In this document: piece by piece, positions 50,607-61,078 of the stretch | Layout: every line of letters begins with the position of its first letter | Position numbering within the stretch: position 1 is the first letter of the stretch | NCBI GenBank assembly: GCA_965603365.1 | Contig: CBFDCR010000018.1 | Span: 1 to 64,000 of the forward strand | DNA: 64,000 bases | DNA from: JAHELQ01 sp965603365 | GTDB lineage: Bacteria; Acidobacteriota; Aminicenantia; UBA2199 | Reading direction: 5' to 3' | Program-made: the position numbers and the translations under genes | Notes under the pieces: model-generated | Told to the model about the DNA's origin: nothing | The model's input: the letters and a program-made list of their open reading frames with translations, nothing else | The model's database searches: none

Positions 50607-52733
50607 ATGATGAAGAAAAAAGTATTCTCAATGAAGGTTTTGTCTCTGGTACATACATTTGTGTGTTTGTTCTTGTTGGCGGGAACTTATGACTGCTTCT
50701 CGGCCCCGAAAAAGATTTCCGTCGAAAAAAAACTCAAGCAATTGGATGAGAAATATCAGAAGTGGTATGAACTGGTCTACCATATCATGACCCCCACCGA
50801 GAGGGCGGTTTTTTTTGATCTGACCAACAACCGGGACCGGGAGGCGTTTATTTCGCTTTTCTGGAACCAGCGGGACCCCAGCAAGGGAACGCCGGATAAT
50901 GAATTCAGGGATGAGCATATTAAACGATTCAACTATGCCTCATACTATTTCGGCTTCGGCTCTCCGCTGCCGGGCTGGAAGACCGATCGGGGAAAGATAT
51001 ATATCTTGCTGGGAGCTCCCATCGGCCGCAACGAGGTCATCACCAACGGGCTCTACCCGGTGGAAATCTGGGATTATTACGGCGGGCCCAAACTGGGTTT
51101 ACCCACGGCCTTCAGGGTGGTATTTTATAAAAAGTCCGGGGCTGGCGATTACCGGCTTTATCTGCCCACCATGGACGGTCCTGAATCTCTGTTGATCAAG
51201 GTGGGTGAACAGATCGATCCGGCCAATTATTACAAGCTTTACGAGGAGATTAAGAAAATCAATCCCGAAGTGGCAGAAGCGTCGCTGAGCTTGATCCCGG
51301 GTGAACCGCTTGAGAATTTCCGCCCCTCCCTGCAAGCGCCTGTCTTGCTCTCCAAGATCTACGATCTTCCCAAAAGGACTATTAATGCCACTTATGCCCG
51401 GAATTTTTTAAGTTATAAGGGGGTGGTGGATGTCAGTGTGACCACCAATTATATCAACAGCCGCGGCGATTTGTATGTGGTGCCGGATCCCATCTCCAGA
51501 TTACATTTTGTCCACTTTGCAATTTTACCGGAGCGGTTGTCGGTGGATTATTCCCAGGAAAAGGATAAATATTACTTTAATTATAGTTTGATGGTCATCC
51601 TGAAGCAGGACGATACGGTGGTGCTGCAGTACTCGAAGAACTATCCCTTTTACTATACTAAAGGGGAACTGGATAGTGTGCTGTCGCACGGTATCATCAT
51701 CGCCGATTATTTCCCGGTGGTGGAGGGGGACTTTAAGTTCAGTGCCGTCATCGAAAACTCGGTTAACCGGGAGATTACTTATTTTGAGAGAGACCTGCGG
51801 ATCGATTCGGTGGACCTCTCCATTCCCGGACTGTCGGGCCCCCTGGTTACTTATCAGGTCAATCGCTCCGCTCAGCTCTCTTTCTCCTCTTTTAATTTTC
51901 TTGAAGATCAGGTACAGGTCGATCCCCGGCGGGAATTCGGCCTGAGGGAACCCCTGTTTTCGTTTTTTTGTGTCAACAGGGGGAATTATAAAGGTAATCT
52001 TAAGGCGGAGGTGGAAGTCCGGAATCTGGAGGGGTACCGGGAGTATGCCAAAACCTATTCGCTTGCTGTCCCGGCAGGGCAGGATTTCCGGTGCTTTAAG
52101 CCCCAATTGGAGAATCCCAACACCGGCGCCTATACGATCAAGGCCCGGTTAATCGGTGAGCAGGGGATCGTTTTGTCGGCGGGGAAAAATGATTTTACCG
52201 TGTCTCCTTTAGCTGCCATTCCCCATCCACCCTCTGCCTCGAAAAAACTGGCCCGATCCAACAACTTTCTCCTCTACATGATGCTGGCCCGGCAGTATCA
52301 AAATTTAAACATGGCTGCCAGGGCCGAAGCGAACTATGAAAAGGCCTGCCGCCTGAATCCCGATTATCCGAATCTGCTTAAGGCTTACGCCACCTTTTTA
52401 TTGCAGCAGGAGAGATACGACCGGCTCCTGGACGTGATCGAGGGTTTAAAGGGCCGAGAGAGTGAGGCCTTTGATTATTATGCTTACCGGGGGAAGGCCT
52501 ATTATAAGAAAGGCAATTATAATCTGGCTGCAGACAATTTGCTGCAGGCCAACAAACAGTATGACAGCGATATCACGGTGTTAAATGCCCTGGGCGCATC
52601 CCTGGTGCAACTGGGAAATATTGATGAGGCCAAAAAGGTATTTGCCGCTTCGTTGAAGATCGAGGCGAAACAGCCGGATATTGCCGAATTGGTTCGGAGG
52701 TTAAATAACAATGAAAATCAGAAAAAAAAGTAA
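50607..52733 (+). CDS. GWxTD-domain protein with C-terminal TPRs
   Basis: The 708-residue secreted protein has a signal peptide (hydrophobic 9-30), then the GWxTD domain (about 65-180) with FWNQRDPS and GWKTDRGKIYILLGAP. A long beta-rich middle (about 200-540) follows, and TPR repeats (about 555-700) end the protein. GWxTD-domain proteins are found in Acidobacteriota, Bacteroidota and Ignavibacteria; their function is not known. The next two genes belong to the same family set, and the stop overlaps the next ATG by 23 bases. An ATG at 50631 is an alternative start. Confidence 0.85.
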   Translation: MMKKKVFSMKVLSLVHTFVCLFLLAGTYDCFSAPKKISVEKKLKQLDEKYQKWYELVYHIMTPTERAVFFDLTNNRDREAFISLFWNQRDPSKGTPDNEFRDEHIKRFNYASYYFGFGSPLPGWKTDRGKIYILLGAPIGRNEVITNGLYPVEIWDYYGGPKLGLPTAFRVVFYKKSGAGDYRLYLPTMDGPESLLIKVGEQIDPANYYKLYEEIKKINPEVAEASLSLIPGEPLENFRPSLQAPVLLSKIYDLPKRTINATYARNFLSYKGVVDVSVTTNYINSRGDLYVVPDPISRLHFVHFAILPERLSVDYSQEKDKYYFNYSLMVILKQDDTVVLQYSKNYPFYYTKGELDSVLSHGIIIADYFPVVEGDFKFSAVIENSVNREITYFERDLRIDSVDLSIPGLSGPLVTYQVNRSAQLSFSSFNFLEDQVQVDPRREFGLREPLFSFFCVNRGNYKGNLKAEVEVRNLEGYREYAKTYSLAVPAGQDFRCFKPQLENPNTGAYTIKARLIGEQGIVLSAGKNDFTVSPLAAIPHPPSASKKLARSNNFLLYMMLARQYQNLNMAARAEANYEKACRLNPDYPNLLKAYATFLLQQERYDRLLDVIEGLKGRESEAFDYYAYRGKAYYKKGNYNLAADNLLQANKQYDSDITVLNALGASLVQLGNIDEAKKVFAASLKIEAKQPDIAELVRRLNNNENQKKK

Positions 52734-53694
52734 GTGGAAGAAAAATAGAAGCATCTTATTGGCGGTGTGGACAGTTGGCTTGATCTTTTTGTCGGGATCT
52801 TTGCTCGAATCGGCCAAACTGGACCCGGAAAGTGAAACGTTTTATCAAAAGACCCATTTTTTGCTGACCAAAGACGAACGCAAGATCTTCAAAAATCTTG
52901 TGTCAGCGGAGGCCCGGCAGCAATTTATCCAGTATTTTTGGGAAATCCGGGACCCCGACCCCTTCACCGAGGTCAATGAATTTAAAGAGGAGATCGAGAG
53001 CCGTTACGAATACGTCTCCAACCATCTGAATGAGGGCGGTCGTCCGGGCTGGAAGTCCGACCGCGGCCGGATATACATGCTGCTGGGGCCTCCCAGCCAG
53101 ATCGATCTAAATCCCTATACGCCGGATCCCCGTCTTCAAGGACGGCTGATTGACTGGTATTATGATTTCTATGATCTCGGCTCCGATATGGTGACTTCCG
53201 GCGGTGTCGGTATATTTTTGCGATTTGTCGACGATGAGGCTATCGGCGTCTATAAACTGGATCCTTTACGTGTTTCCTTGAGGGCACTGGAGGTGATGGA
53301 GGAGATGAAATACAATTATATTGCCAGGGGCCCGGGGAGAAAGTATGCCGACCATAAACTAACTTTTGACTTCGAATACCGGGCGGCAGATAAGACGATC
53401 CTGGTCTCTGTCGATCCCCGACAACTGGAGTATGAAGAGGATGGCGAAAAAATCGTAACCCGCCTGAATGTGGATTTGATTGTATTTGATAAAAGTGCAA
53501 AGGGGTTTAAAAAGCATTCCCTGTCGAAAACCTTAGAATTACAGAAAGAGGACCTGCTGGAGCGGAAGTCTCCCCTCAAAATCGAGATACCGGTAAAGCT
53601 GAAAAAGGGAAAGGTGCTGGTGGATGTGATATTAACCGATGTGATGGCCGGCAGAAAGGCCAGGAAGACATTCAAACTGAAGATCAAAAAGTGA
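52711..53694 (+). CDS. GWxTD-domain protein
   Basis: The 327-residue exported protein has an N-terminal hydrophobic segment (about 14-30) and a GWxTD domain of GWKSDRGRIYMLLGPP (about 110-125), after an EARQQFIQYFWEIRDPDP segment. The C-terminal half is beta-rich without known motif. GGAGG lies 9-10 bases before the ATG, inside the previous gene. It is part of the three-gene GWxTD operon and probably forms an envelope complex with its neighbours. Confidence 0.84.
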   Translation: MKIRKKSKWKKNRSILLAVWTVGLIFLSGSLLESAKLDPESETFYQKTHFLLTKDERKIFKNLVSAEARQQFIQYFWEIRDPDPFTEVNEFKEEIESRYEYVSNHLNEGGRPGWKSDRGRIYMLLGPPSQIDLNPYTPDPRLQGRLIDWYYDFYDLGSDMVTSGGVGIFLRFVDDEAIGVYKLDPLRVSLRALEVMEEMKYNYIARGPGRKYADHKLTFDFEYRAADKTILVSVDPRQLEYEEDGEKIVTRLNVDLIVFDKSAKGFKKHSLSKTLELQKEDLLERKSPLKIEIPVKLKKGKVLVDVILTDVMAGRKARKTFKLKIKK

Positions 53695-53767
53695 AAATAG
53701 AAAAAAAAAGATATTTTTTGAGAAGGGATTCACTCAATTTTTATTTAATTGTATAGGAGGAAAAAAA

Positions 53768-54721
53768 ATGAAAAAATACTCAATGATGGTCGTACTGATC
53801 CTGTTTGTGGCGGCGTCCTCTTTTTTGCTATCCCAGGAAGGCAGGGGCACCGGCCGGGTGGCCGGCGTGGTCGAGGATGAGGCGGGAAGTCCTATAGAAG
53901 GGGTGAAAATTACCTTAGAGTCGTTGAGTTACGATTTAAAGTTGGATACCGTATCCGATGAGAAGGGTAAGTGGAGTATTTTTGGCTTTGCCAGCGGCGC
54001 CTTCCGGGTCACCGCGGAAAAGGAAGGGTACCTGCGAGCCACTTCGCAAGTGGAACTGTCCCGCTGGCGGAATCCCCTTCAGAAGATTGTCATGAAAAAA
54101 ATTGCCGCCCTGGAACAACCGGTAGTCGGCGAGGAAGCCAAAGCGGATTTCAGACAGGCCAATGATTTGTATGAACAGGGCAAATATAAAGAGGCACTGA
54201 TAATCTTTCAGGGTTTTATCGAACAGAATCCGGAATTGTACAAGGTCTGGATTAATGTCGGCAATAGCCAACTGGCGTTGAGGGAATTCGATAAAGCCAT
54301 TGCCGCCTACCGGAAAGTACTGGATGGTTTGGAGGCGGAGGGCGTTGAATTTAAAGGCAACCGGACGGTGGCCCAGCTCTATGCCGGTATCGGCGAGGCC
54401 TACATGTCGAAAGATAATCTTGCCGAAGCCGAGAAGTACTTTAAGTTGTCTATCGAGATCGACCCGGCAGACCATGCCTTAGCCTACAATGTGGCGGAGA
54501 TCCTGTTTAATATCAACAAGGTGGACGAGGCCATCAAGTATTATCAAATGGCTGCCACTATCAAGCCCGATTGGCCCAAATCTTATCTAAAACTGGGTTA
54601 TGCCTACTTAAACAAAGGCGATATGCAGAAGGCGGTGGAAGCGTTTGAGAAGTTCCTGGAAAAGGCCCCCGATGACCCCCAGGCCGATACTATCCGCAGC
54701 ATCGTCCAGGATTTAAAATAG
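53768..54721 (+). CDS. Carboxypeptidase-regulatory-like domain + TPR secreted protein
   Basis: The 317-residue protein has a signal peptide (about 1-22), a carboxypeptidase-regulatory-like beta-sandwich (about 27-110: GVVEDEAGSPIEGVKITL, GKWSIFGFASG) and five or so TPRs (about 120-317). GTGRVAGVV just after the signal is shared with a paralogue at 61202-62173, which has the same layout. AGGAGG with a long A-run precedes the ATG. Such proteins often sit with GWxTD genes and TonB receptors; binding of a glycan or peptide is possible but not shown. Confidence 0.82.
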   Translation: MKKYSMMVVLILFVAASSFLLSQEGRGTGRVAGVVEDEAGSPIEGVKITLESLSYDLKLDTVSDEKGKWSIFGFASGAFRVTAEKEGYLRATSQVELSRWRNPLQKIVMKKIAALEQPVVGEEAKADFRQANDLYEQGKYKEALIIFQGFIEQNPELYKVWINVGNSQLALREFDKAIAAYRKVLDGLEAEGVEFKGNRTVAQLYAGIGEAYMSKDNLAEAEKYFKLSIEIDPADHALAYNVAEILFNINKVDEAIKYYQMAATIKPDWPKSYLKLGYAYLNKGDMQKAVEAFEKFLEKAPDDPQADTIRSIVQDLK

Positions 54722-54750
54722 AAGGTTTTTTTCACCACAGAGAGGGTAAA

Positions 54751-54785
54751 AAAAAAGGAGGTGCCGGCACGGCACCTCCTTTTTT
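54751..54785. terminator. Bidirectional intrinsic terminator
   Basis: A 15-bp perfect stem (AAAAAAGGAGGTGCC / GGCACCTCCTTTTTT) with a 5-nt loop lies between convergent genes. The A-run on one side and T-run on the other give a U-tract in both directions. Confidence 0.9.
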
Positions 54786-54810
54786 ATTTGAGGCGAGTCT
54801 TTGCTCTCGC

Positions 54811-57588
54811 TTAAAACTCGATCTTGGCGCCCAGACGCAGCATCCTGGGATCCAGGATGTCGGTCATCTCCTCGAATGTGCGGGTTGTGGGGGTGCTGGA
54901 GCGGGTTTCCACGGCAGAGGCGGGATTGGCGTTAAACACGTTGAACAGGTCGGCAAAGATCCTCAGGTTGACGGGCCCGATCTTGAATACTTTTTCCAGT
55001 CTCAGATCCAACTGCACGATATCGGGTAGGCCTCTGGAGCCTCTTTCTTCGGCAAAGATGGTTTCGGGATCCTGGTTGAGGGCCACGCCCAGGTCGCCGC
55101 TGCTGATGGTCCGGGTGTATCGGCGGCCCGACAGCCAGCGGAAGTAACCGCTGAGGTTGATGCCCCATGGCCCCTTGACCAGGCCATTGACTTTAAACTG
55201 GTGACGTCTCTCGTAGGGGAACCGGCCGTAGGCATTGGTGTGGTTGTTGGGGTTGTCGTAATAACCGGTGGCGCCGTAGCTGTCGTTAAAGTCGGTGGCG
55301 ACGAGGCCCCTGGAGTTCTGCCAGACATAGGACAGCATCAACTGCCAGCCTTTGGAATACCGTTTGTTCAGGGTGAATTCGATACCGTCGTAATCTCTCT
55401 CGGCACCCGGGGGATTAACGGTGTAGAGCTGGCTGGGCTGTGGATTGATCAGAGTCCAGAACCTCTGGCTGCTGCCGTCGTAGGGGTCGGTGATGTCGAT
55501 GGGTGCGTAGTTGGTCCATATCAGCTCGCCGTCGTTCATCAGGGCATCCATATCCAGGGCGGTGCCGTCGGCGTCTTCGATGAGATCTCTGTCCCACTTC
55601 TTGATGTAGCGGAGACCGACTGACCAGTCTTCCCACAATTCCCTTTCGAAACCGACTACAAACTCGTCCACATAGGGGTTCGCAAGGTCTTTGTCGCCGT
55701 AGCCGGCGGTGGCGCCACCGGGCAGGTACCAGTACCAGGGACCATAGATGGAACCGTCTGAATAGAGGTCTATGCCGGCGATGGTGAAGTCGTTGGGGTT
55801 CAGGTAGGTAAACCACTGGGTGATATTGGCGGCATAATACCTGGAGTAGCTGGCTTTCAACAGGGTCTTGCCGTCGGAGGTGATGTCGTAAATCAGGCCG
55901 ACCCTGGGGGCCAGGGTAGACCAGGTCATGGCCGTTCTCTTTTCCGTTACGCTGGGGTTGATGGTATAACCGAAGAAGTTGATATCGACGGAGTCTTCAG
56001 CCTGCACCGGGATGATTCCCTTCTGGTTTTCGTATCTCAAGCCCAGGTTCAGGGTCAGGTTGTTGGATATGGACCAGGTATCCTGCACGAATAGGGACCA
56101 GTTCTGCATATCTTCGTAGCGGTCCATGTCTAAATAGACCCAGCCGTACCAGGGGACGCCGCCGTAACTGATCACCTGCCAGCAGCCGTTTCGGGGATCG
56201 GTGTAGTACTGTCTGCCCCAGTAGTTCTTGGAGTAGGTGTACTCACCGCCGAATTTGATTTCGTGGGCGCCGGCTAAGTCGTCCACAAAGACGGTGCCGT
56301 CCGCGTTGATCTGCAGCCGGTCGCGGCCGTTCAGGTCGTCATAGCCATAGCCGCCGGCGTCGCGGTTGGTGGTGTATTCGGTGGCTCTGTAATTTGTGTT
56401 TTTGGCCAGCAGGTTGAAGGTGGAGTCGACATATCCTACTTTGAAGTTGGCGAAGAAGTTGTTGCCGAAGTTGCGGGTCCAGTGGGCGTTGAATACGTGA
56501 GTGGGGGTTTCCTGTATCCAGGTGGTGTCTACTGTATCAAATCTGCTGGCGGCACGATGGTTTCTCTCGATATCGGAATAGTTGTAGGAGAAGATGAACT
56601 TGTTGGCCTGGTTGGGCTGGAAGGTGAACTTGACATAGGGATAGGGACGATAATCGTCGGGCGGAATATCTTCACCGTCGTAAGGATAACCGGGGACGTA
56701 GTTTTCACTCTTTGTGTAGCTGGCATTGAAGAAGAACCAGAGCTTATCTTTGGCAAGGGGACCGCCTAAGGTGATGCCGGGTTCTATTTCATATTTAAAC
56801 CCGCTCAAGTTGCCCTCCAGCGGGGTGCCCTTGGTGTTGGTGGACTGAAAATCTTCGTTGCGATAGTAGATGCTGGCGGTGCCGCTGAATTTGTTACCGC
56901 CGGACTTGGAGACGACGTTCACCACCGCGCCTCTAACCGCACCGTATTCAGCCGAAAGACCGCCGGACTGTACGGAGATTTCTTCCATGATATCCATGCC
57001 GAAGAATACACCCTCGGTTCCCACCGCCGGGTCGCCCAGGTTCACGCCGTCGAGATTGTAGGAGTTGTCCCTGACGGTTCCGCCGTGTGCCGTATCCGCG
57101 GTCACACCGGGGGTCATGTTGAAGTAGGTACCCAGATCCCTGACTGCCGGAATGGATTTGAGAAATTCCTGATCCAGGTTGGCGGCCTTGGTGGTGCTTT
57201 GCCGGTCAACGGTGGGGGATTTCCCTTCCACTACGATGCTTTCCTGGATGGTCTGCAGTTCCATCATGATGTCAACGCTAGAAGTGACACCCACGTTGAC
57301 TTTGATACCCTTGCGCACGATGGTATTCATACCCTCCAACTGGAAGGTCAACTCATAGGTTCCGGGAGCCAGTGAGGGAAAACGGTATCTGCCGTTTTCA
57401 CTGGAGACAGTGGTCATTTCCGGCAGAACCATAGCCGGAGATTTAGCGATCACCGTCACGCCAGGCATGGGAGTGCCATCCGGGGAATTGACCACGCCGG
57501 TGATCATTCCGGTCTGGTTGAGCTGTGCCTGGACAACCGTAAACGTGAATAATAGAGTGATAGCTAAAATTGAAAAACGCTTTAGCAT
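54811..57588 (-). CDS. TonB-dependent receptor with carboxypeptidase-regulatory domain (Oar-like)
   Basis: The 925-residue outer-membrane protein starts at ATG 57588 (AAGGAGG upstream) and has a signal peptide, a carboxypeptidase-regulatory-like domain (about 27-105: GVVNSPDGTPMPGVTV), a plug domain (about 120-235, NLDGVNLGDP, SVQSGGLSAEYG) and a large beta-barrel, with terminal Phe (LRLGAKIEF). Such receptors transport siderophores, glycans or peptides through the outer membrane with TonB energy; no TonB box is visible. It ends at a shared terminator with the TPR gene on the other strand. Confidence 0.88.
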   Translation of the reverse strand: MLKRFSILAITLLFTFTVVQAQLNQTGMITGVVNSPDGTPMPGVTVIAKSPAMVLPEMTTVSSENGRYRFPSLAPGTYELTFQLEGMNTIVRKGIKVNVGVTSSVDIMMELQTIQESIVVEGKSPTVDRQSTTKAANLDQEFLKSIPAVRDLGTYFNMTPGVTADTAHGGTVRDNSYNLDGVNLGDPAVGTEGVFFGMDIMEEISVQSGGLSAEYGAVRGAVVNVVSKSGGNKFSGTASIYYRNEDFQSTNTKGTPLEGNLSGFKYEIEPGITLGGPLAKDKLWFFFNASYTKSENYVPGYPYDGEDIPPDDYRPYPYVKFTFQPNQANKFIFSYNYSDIERNHRAASRFDTVDTTWIQETPTHVFNAHWTRNFGNNFFANFKVGYVDSTFNLLAKNTNYRATEYTTNRDAGGYGYDDLNGRDRLQINADGTVFVDDLAGAHEIKFGGEYTYSKNYWGRQYYTDPRNGCWQVISYGGVPWYGWVYLDMDRYEDMQNWSLFVQDTWSISNNLTLNLGLRYENQKGIIPVQAEDSVDINFFGYTINPSVTEKRTAMTWSTLAPRVGLIYDITSDGKTLLKASYSRYYAANITQWFTYLNPNDFTIAGIDLYSDGSIYGPWYWYLPGGATAGYGDKDLANPYVDEFVVGFERELWEDWSVGLRYIKKWDRDLIEDADGTALDMDALMNDGELIWTNYAPIDITDPYDGSSQRFWTLINPQPSQLYTVNPPGAERDYDGIEFTLNKRYSKGWQLMLSYVWQNSRGLVATDFNDSYGATGYYDNPNNHTNAYGRFPYERRHQFKVNGLVKGPWGINLSGYFRWLSGRRYTRTISSGDLGVALNQDPETIFAEERGSRGLPDIVQLDLRLEKVFKIGPVNLRIFADLFNVFNANPASAVETRSSTPTTRTFEEMTDILDPRMLRLGAKIEF

Positions 57589-58052
57589 ATATACCTCCTT
57601 AAATTTTAGTTGTGGTAATTGATTGCTTTTATATTTTTTACTGTCCATTGTTCATTATGATAAAGATTAGAAGCAATAAATGTGCCAGATTCACTCGCTG
57701 GCGGAAATTGATTGTCGACGGGGCGGGCGCTGAGATTTTTTCGAATCAAGGGAATGATTGATATCGCAGGGATACCTTATGGGATCATACTATCTCTGGA
57801 ATTACGGGTGTTTGGCAGGCACCTGGAGAGGAGTGTTTTAATGCCAATATGGAAGCGGTTCATAATGTAGGTGGAGAAATATATAAGAAGTAATCCAGTA
57901 TTTTGAATAAATAATCCAAAATTTTGATTTTATTTGGCCTGACTCCGTCAGATCATACTATAAAGGGGATTCAACATTCCGTCTAAATTGGCAGCATAAT
58001 TGCTTACTATATCTATCAAGAATCAAGAATCAATAACATTTAAGGAGGTTTA
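57589..58052. other. 464-bp divergent promoter region of two TonB receptors
   Basis: The two receptor genes fire away from each other from here; both have strong AAGGAGG sites. No convincing -35/-10 pair is seen on either strand and no gene is supported in it. The last 70 bases on the right are AT-rich. Confidence 0.45.
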
Positions 58053-61046
58053 ATGCTTAAACACAAAGGTTTAATCCTATTTTTTGCAATTGCGCTGCTC
58101 TGCAGCGGAGTGTCTTTCGCCCAGGAGCAAGCGGGTGAAGTTATCGGAACGGTAGTTCTGGAAGACGGTTCTGCCATTCCGGGAGTTTCGGTAGAGGCAA
58201 CCGGTACCAACCTGGTCGGTACAAAAAAGACCGTTACCGACGAGAACGGTAGCTTCAGGCTGCTGGCCCTGCCTCCCGGTGAGTATACCATAGTCTTCAC
58301 TCTCGAGGGTTTTAAGACCATCAAGAGAGAGAAGATCAAGGTGGAACTCGGCCGGACCATCAAGATCAACGTGATCATGCAGACCGGTGCCATCCGGGAA
58401 GAGATCGTCGTAACCGGACAGTCCCCGGTGCTGGACGTTCGTAAGAGTGCCACCACGGTGAACATCACCAAGGAGACTTTTACGAAGCTGCCCAAGGGCC
58501 GTAACTTTGATTCCATCGTTACCGTGTCCGCCGGCGTGAACAACGAAGAGGAACTCCTGGGCATCTCCTTTGACGGTGCCTCCAGTTCGGAAAACGTCTT
58601 TTACGTCGACGGCGTGGATACCACCGGCCTGTTCGAGGGTACTGCCGGCCAGGATGTCAACTTCGATTTTATCGAAGAGGTCCAGGTCAAGTCCTCCGGT
58701 TATGCAGCCGAGTACGGTGGCTCCATGGGTGGTGTTATCAACGTCATCACCCGCAGCGGCGGTAACGAGTTTCACGGTTCTGCCATGCTGTACTTCGACG
58801 GCAGCTCCCTGGGCTACAACGAGGTACCGACCCTGCGGATCAACCCCTTGAATGATGACCTGGCCGAATATGTAACCTATCCCGAAGACTCCTGGACCCG
58901 CTGGGAACCGGGCTTCGGTCTGGGCGGCTACATCATCAAGGACAAGCTGTGGTTCTTCGGCAGCTTCATGCCGAAATTCTACAGCCGCACCCGGCCGGCG
59001 AACTTTATTGGTCATGAAGACGCGAACAGGGACGTCACCCGGGATCGGACCTACTACCAGGCCTCTCTGAAGTTGACCGGCCAATTGGCCAACAACCTGC
59101 GGCTGTCCATCAGCGGTACGCTGGACAGTTGGAAGGAAGAGGGCGAATTGCCGACTCAAAGCGGCGCCAGCCCCTACGACCGGGACTATGAGGCCCAGAA
59201 CTGGAAGTATCCCAGCTACACCGTGGGCGGCAGCCTCGACTACACCCTCGGCAACAACCTGATGCTCAACGTTACCGGCGGTTACTGGCGGACCAACCGC
59301 ATCCAGGGCGTGCAGCCCGCAGGCCCCAGGTGGTTCTTCCTGACTTCCGGTTACGGCTACAGTAATCCCGAACAGGCCTATGGCTGGAACAACTATCCCT
59401 ATGATGCCGGTTACGCCACCCTGAAGGACATCAACAACAAGTTGACCGCCACCGCCGACCTCACCTACTACATGAACCTGGGGGGCGAGCATGTCTGGAA
59501 GCTCGGTTTCCAGTATGTGCGCATCGGTGTGGACAAGAACGACGCCTATCCCTACACCTACTACCGTTTCTACTGGGGTGAGGACTATGAATCCCCCAAC
59601 CTGGGCACTGTTCCCACCACCCTGGGGTACGTGGAAGCCAGGTGGCCCTTCGGTTCGGTTGCCACCATCAACAGCAACCGCTACGCCTTCTACATCCAGG
59701 ATGCCTGGACCATCGGCGAAAAGCTTACCCTTAATGCCGGTGTGAGGTTCGAGAAAGAGGATATCCCATCCTTCAGCGACCTGCCCGAGTATTCCGATCC
59801 CCCGATCCGGTTCGATTTCTTCGACAAGATCGCGCCCAGGATCGGTTTTGCCTACGACGTATTCGGCGATTCCGACCTGAAGGTCTTCGGCTCCTTCGGT
59901 ATCTACTACGACGTGATGAAGCTGGCCATGGCCGAGGGTTCCTACGGCGGTTTCAAGTGGATTTCCAGCTACTACGACATCGTGGATCCCAGCTATGCAA
60001 ATTTCGGTCATGCGGACCATCCGGTTACCGGCGGTTTAAACGGCGGCAACTATTTCGAAAACCTGAACTGGCGACTCCCCTCCTTCGATACCACCCAGCC
60101 GGATATGAAGCCCTTCAGCAAGTACGAGTACACCCTGGGTGTCCAGAAGAGACTCAGCGAAGATGTGGCCCTCAGTGTCCGGTTTATGCACAACTCCATC
60201 ACCAACGCCATCGAGGACATCGGTATTCAACTGCCCGAAGGGGAGACCTACTTCAACGGTAACCCCGGTTCCGCCTGGATCCAGGAGAAGTACGACGCGG
60301 CCCAGGCCGCCGGCCTGCAGCCCGCTGGGGTTGTGGCCACTGACCCGATACGTAAATACAACTCCCTCCAGGTCAACCTGGACAAGAAGTTCAGCAACAA
60401 CTGGTTGGGCGGTGTCTCCGTGACCTGGAGCAAACTGACCGGTAACTTCTCCGGTCTGGCCAGCTCCGACGAGCACGGCCGGAAAGACCCCGGTGTGGAG
60501 AGGTACTTCGATGCCTGGTTCCTGACCTGGGATCAGAACGGCAACGACACCACCGGTTTTCTGCCCACCGACCGGACCTGGCAGTTCAAGGCCTACGGCG
60601 CTTACTCCTTCGATTGGGGTCTGACCGTCGGCTTTAACGCCTACGGCATGACCGGAACCCCCTGGCAGACCGAGGTCTACCTCAACGGTATGCAGGGCTG
60701 GTATCCCTTTGGCCGGGGCCAGGTCCTGGGTCAAGAGGGTACGCAGCGGACGCCGTTACTGTGGCAGGTCGATGCCTACCTGGAATACAACCTGAAGCTG
60801 AGCGACAAGTACACCCTGCAGCTCAACGCCAATATCACCAACCTCACCGACAACGAGATCGCCCAGCGGATTCACCAGTTGTACAATGATGCCAGGATCT
60901 ACGTGGATGAGCAGGTCATTTACAACGGTTTCAACTCCATCCAGGAAGTCGCCGATAAGGGCGCCCATCTGGATCCCCGCTACGGCATGGAGCGCAGCTA
61001 CATGGCTGCCCTCGCCGCCAGAGTGGGAGTTAAGCTGCTCTTCTAA
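58053..61046 (+). CDS. TonB-dependent receptor with carboxypeptidase-regulatory domain
   Basis: The 997-residue protein has a signal peptide (about 1-23), a carboxypeptidase-regulatory domain (about 28-110: TVVLEDGSAIPGVSVEATG), a plug (about 125-230, FYVDGVDTTG, VKSSGYAAEYGGSMGG) and a barrel ending in GVKLLF. It resembles the divergent receptor at 54811 in layout but is distinct in sequence. The codon use is strikingly GC-biased (near-constant GGC/GAC/AAC/TAC), as in highly expressed genes. Confidence 0.9.
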   Translation: MLKHKGLILFFAIALLCSGVSFAQEQAGEVIGTVVLEDGSAIPGVSVEATGTNLVGTKKTVTDENGSFRLLALPPGEYTIVFTLEGFKTIKREKIKVELGRTIKINVIMQTGAIREEIVVTGQSPVLDVRKSATTVNITKETFTKLPKGRNFDSIVTVSAGVNNEEELLGISFDGASSSENVFYVDGVDTTGLFEGTAGQDVNFDFIEEVQVKSSGYAAEYGGSMGGVINVITRSGGNEFHGSAMLYFDGSSLGYNEVPTLRINPLNDDLAEYVTYPEDSWTRWEPGFGLGGYIIKDKLWFFGSFMPKFYSRTRPANFIGHEDANRDVTRDRTYYQASLKLTGQLANNLRLSISGTLDSWKEEGELPTQSGASPYDRDYEAQNWKYPSYTVGGSLDYTLGNNLMLNVTGGYWRTNRIQGVQPAGPRWFFLTSGYGYSNPEQAYGWNNYPYDAGYATLKDINNKLTATADLTYYMNLGGEHVWKLGFQYVRIGVDKNDAYPYTYYRFYWGEDYESPNLGTVPTTLGYVEARWPFGSVATINSNRYAFYIQDAWTIGEKLTLNAGVRFEKEDIPSFSDLPEYSDPPIRFDFFDKIAPRIGFAYDVFGDSDLKVFGSFGIYYDVMKLAMAEGSYGGFKWISSYYDIVDPSYANFGHADHPVTGGLNGGNYFENLNWRLPSFDTTQPDMKPFSKYEYTLGVQKRLSEDVALSVRFMHNSITNAIEDIGIQLPEGETYFNGNPGSAWIQEKYDAAQAAGLQPAGVVATDPIRKYNSLQVNLDKKFSNNWLGGVSVTWSKLTGNFSGLASSDEHGRKDPGVERYFDAWFLTWDQNGNDTTGFLPTDRTWQFKAYGAYSFDWGLTVGFNAYGMTGTPWQTEVYLNGMQGWYPFGRGQVLGQEGTQRTPLLWQVDAYLEYNLKLSDKYTLQLNANITNLTDNEIAQRIHQLYNDARIYVDEQVIYNGFNSIQEVADKGAHLDPRYGMERSYMAALAARVGVKLLF

Positions 61047-61078
61047 TTCGAGCGAAGAAGTTTCCAACATGAACATAG

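Noticed and set aside
58077..60020. A 647-codon open frame on the minus strand inside the TonB receptor gene
   Set aside because: It is the antisense shadow of the GC-biased plus-strand receptor; the translation lacks domain features and has no ribosome binding site.
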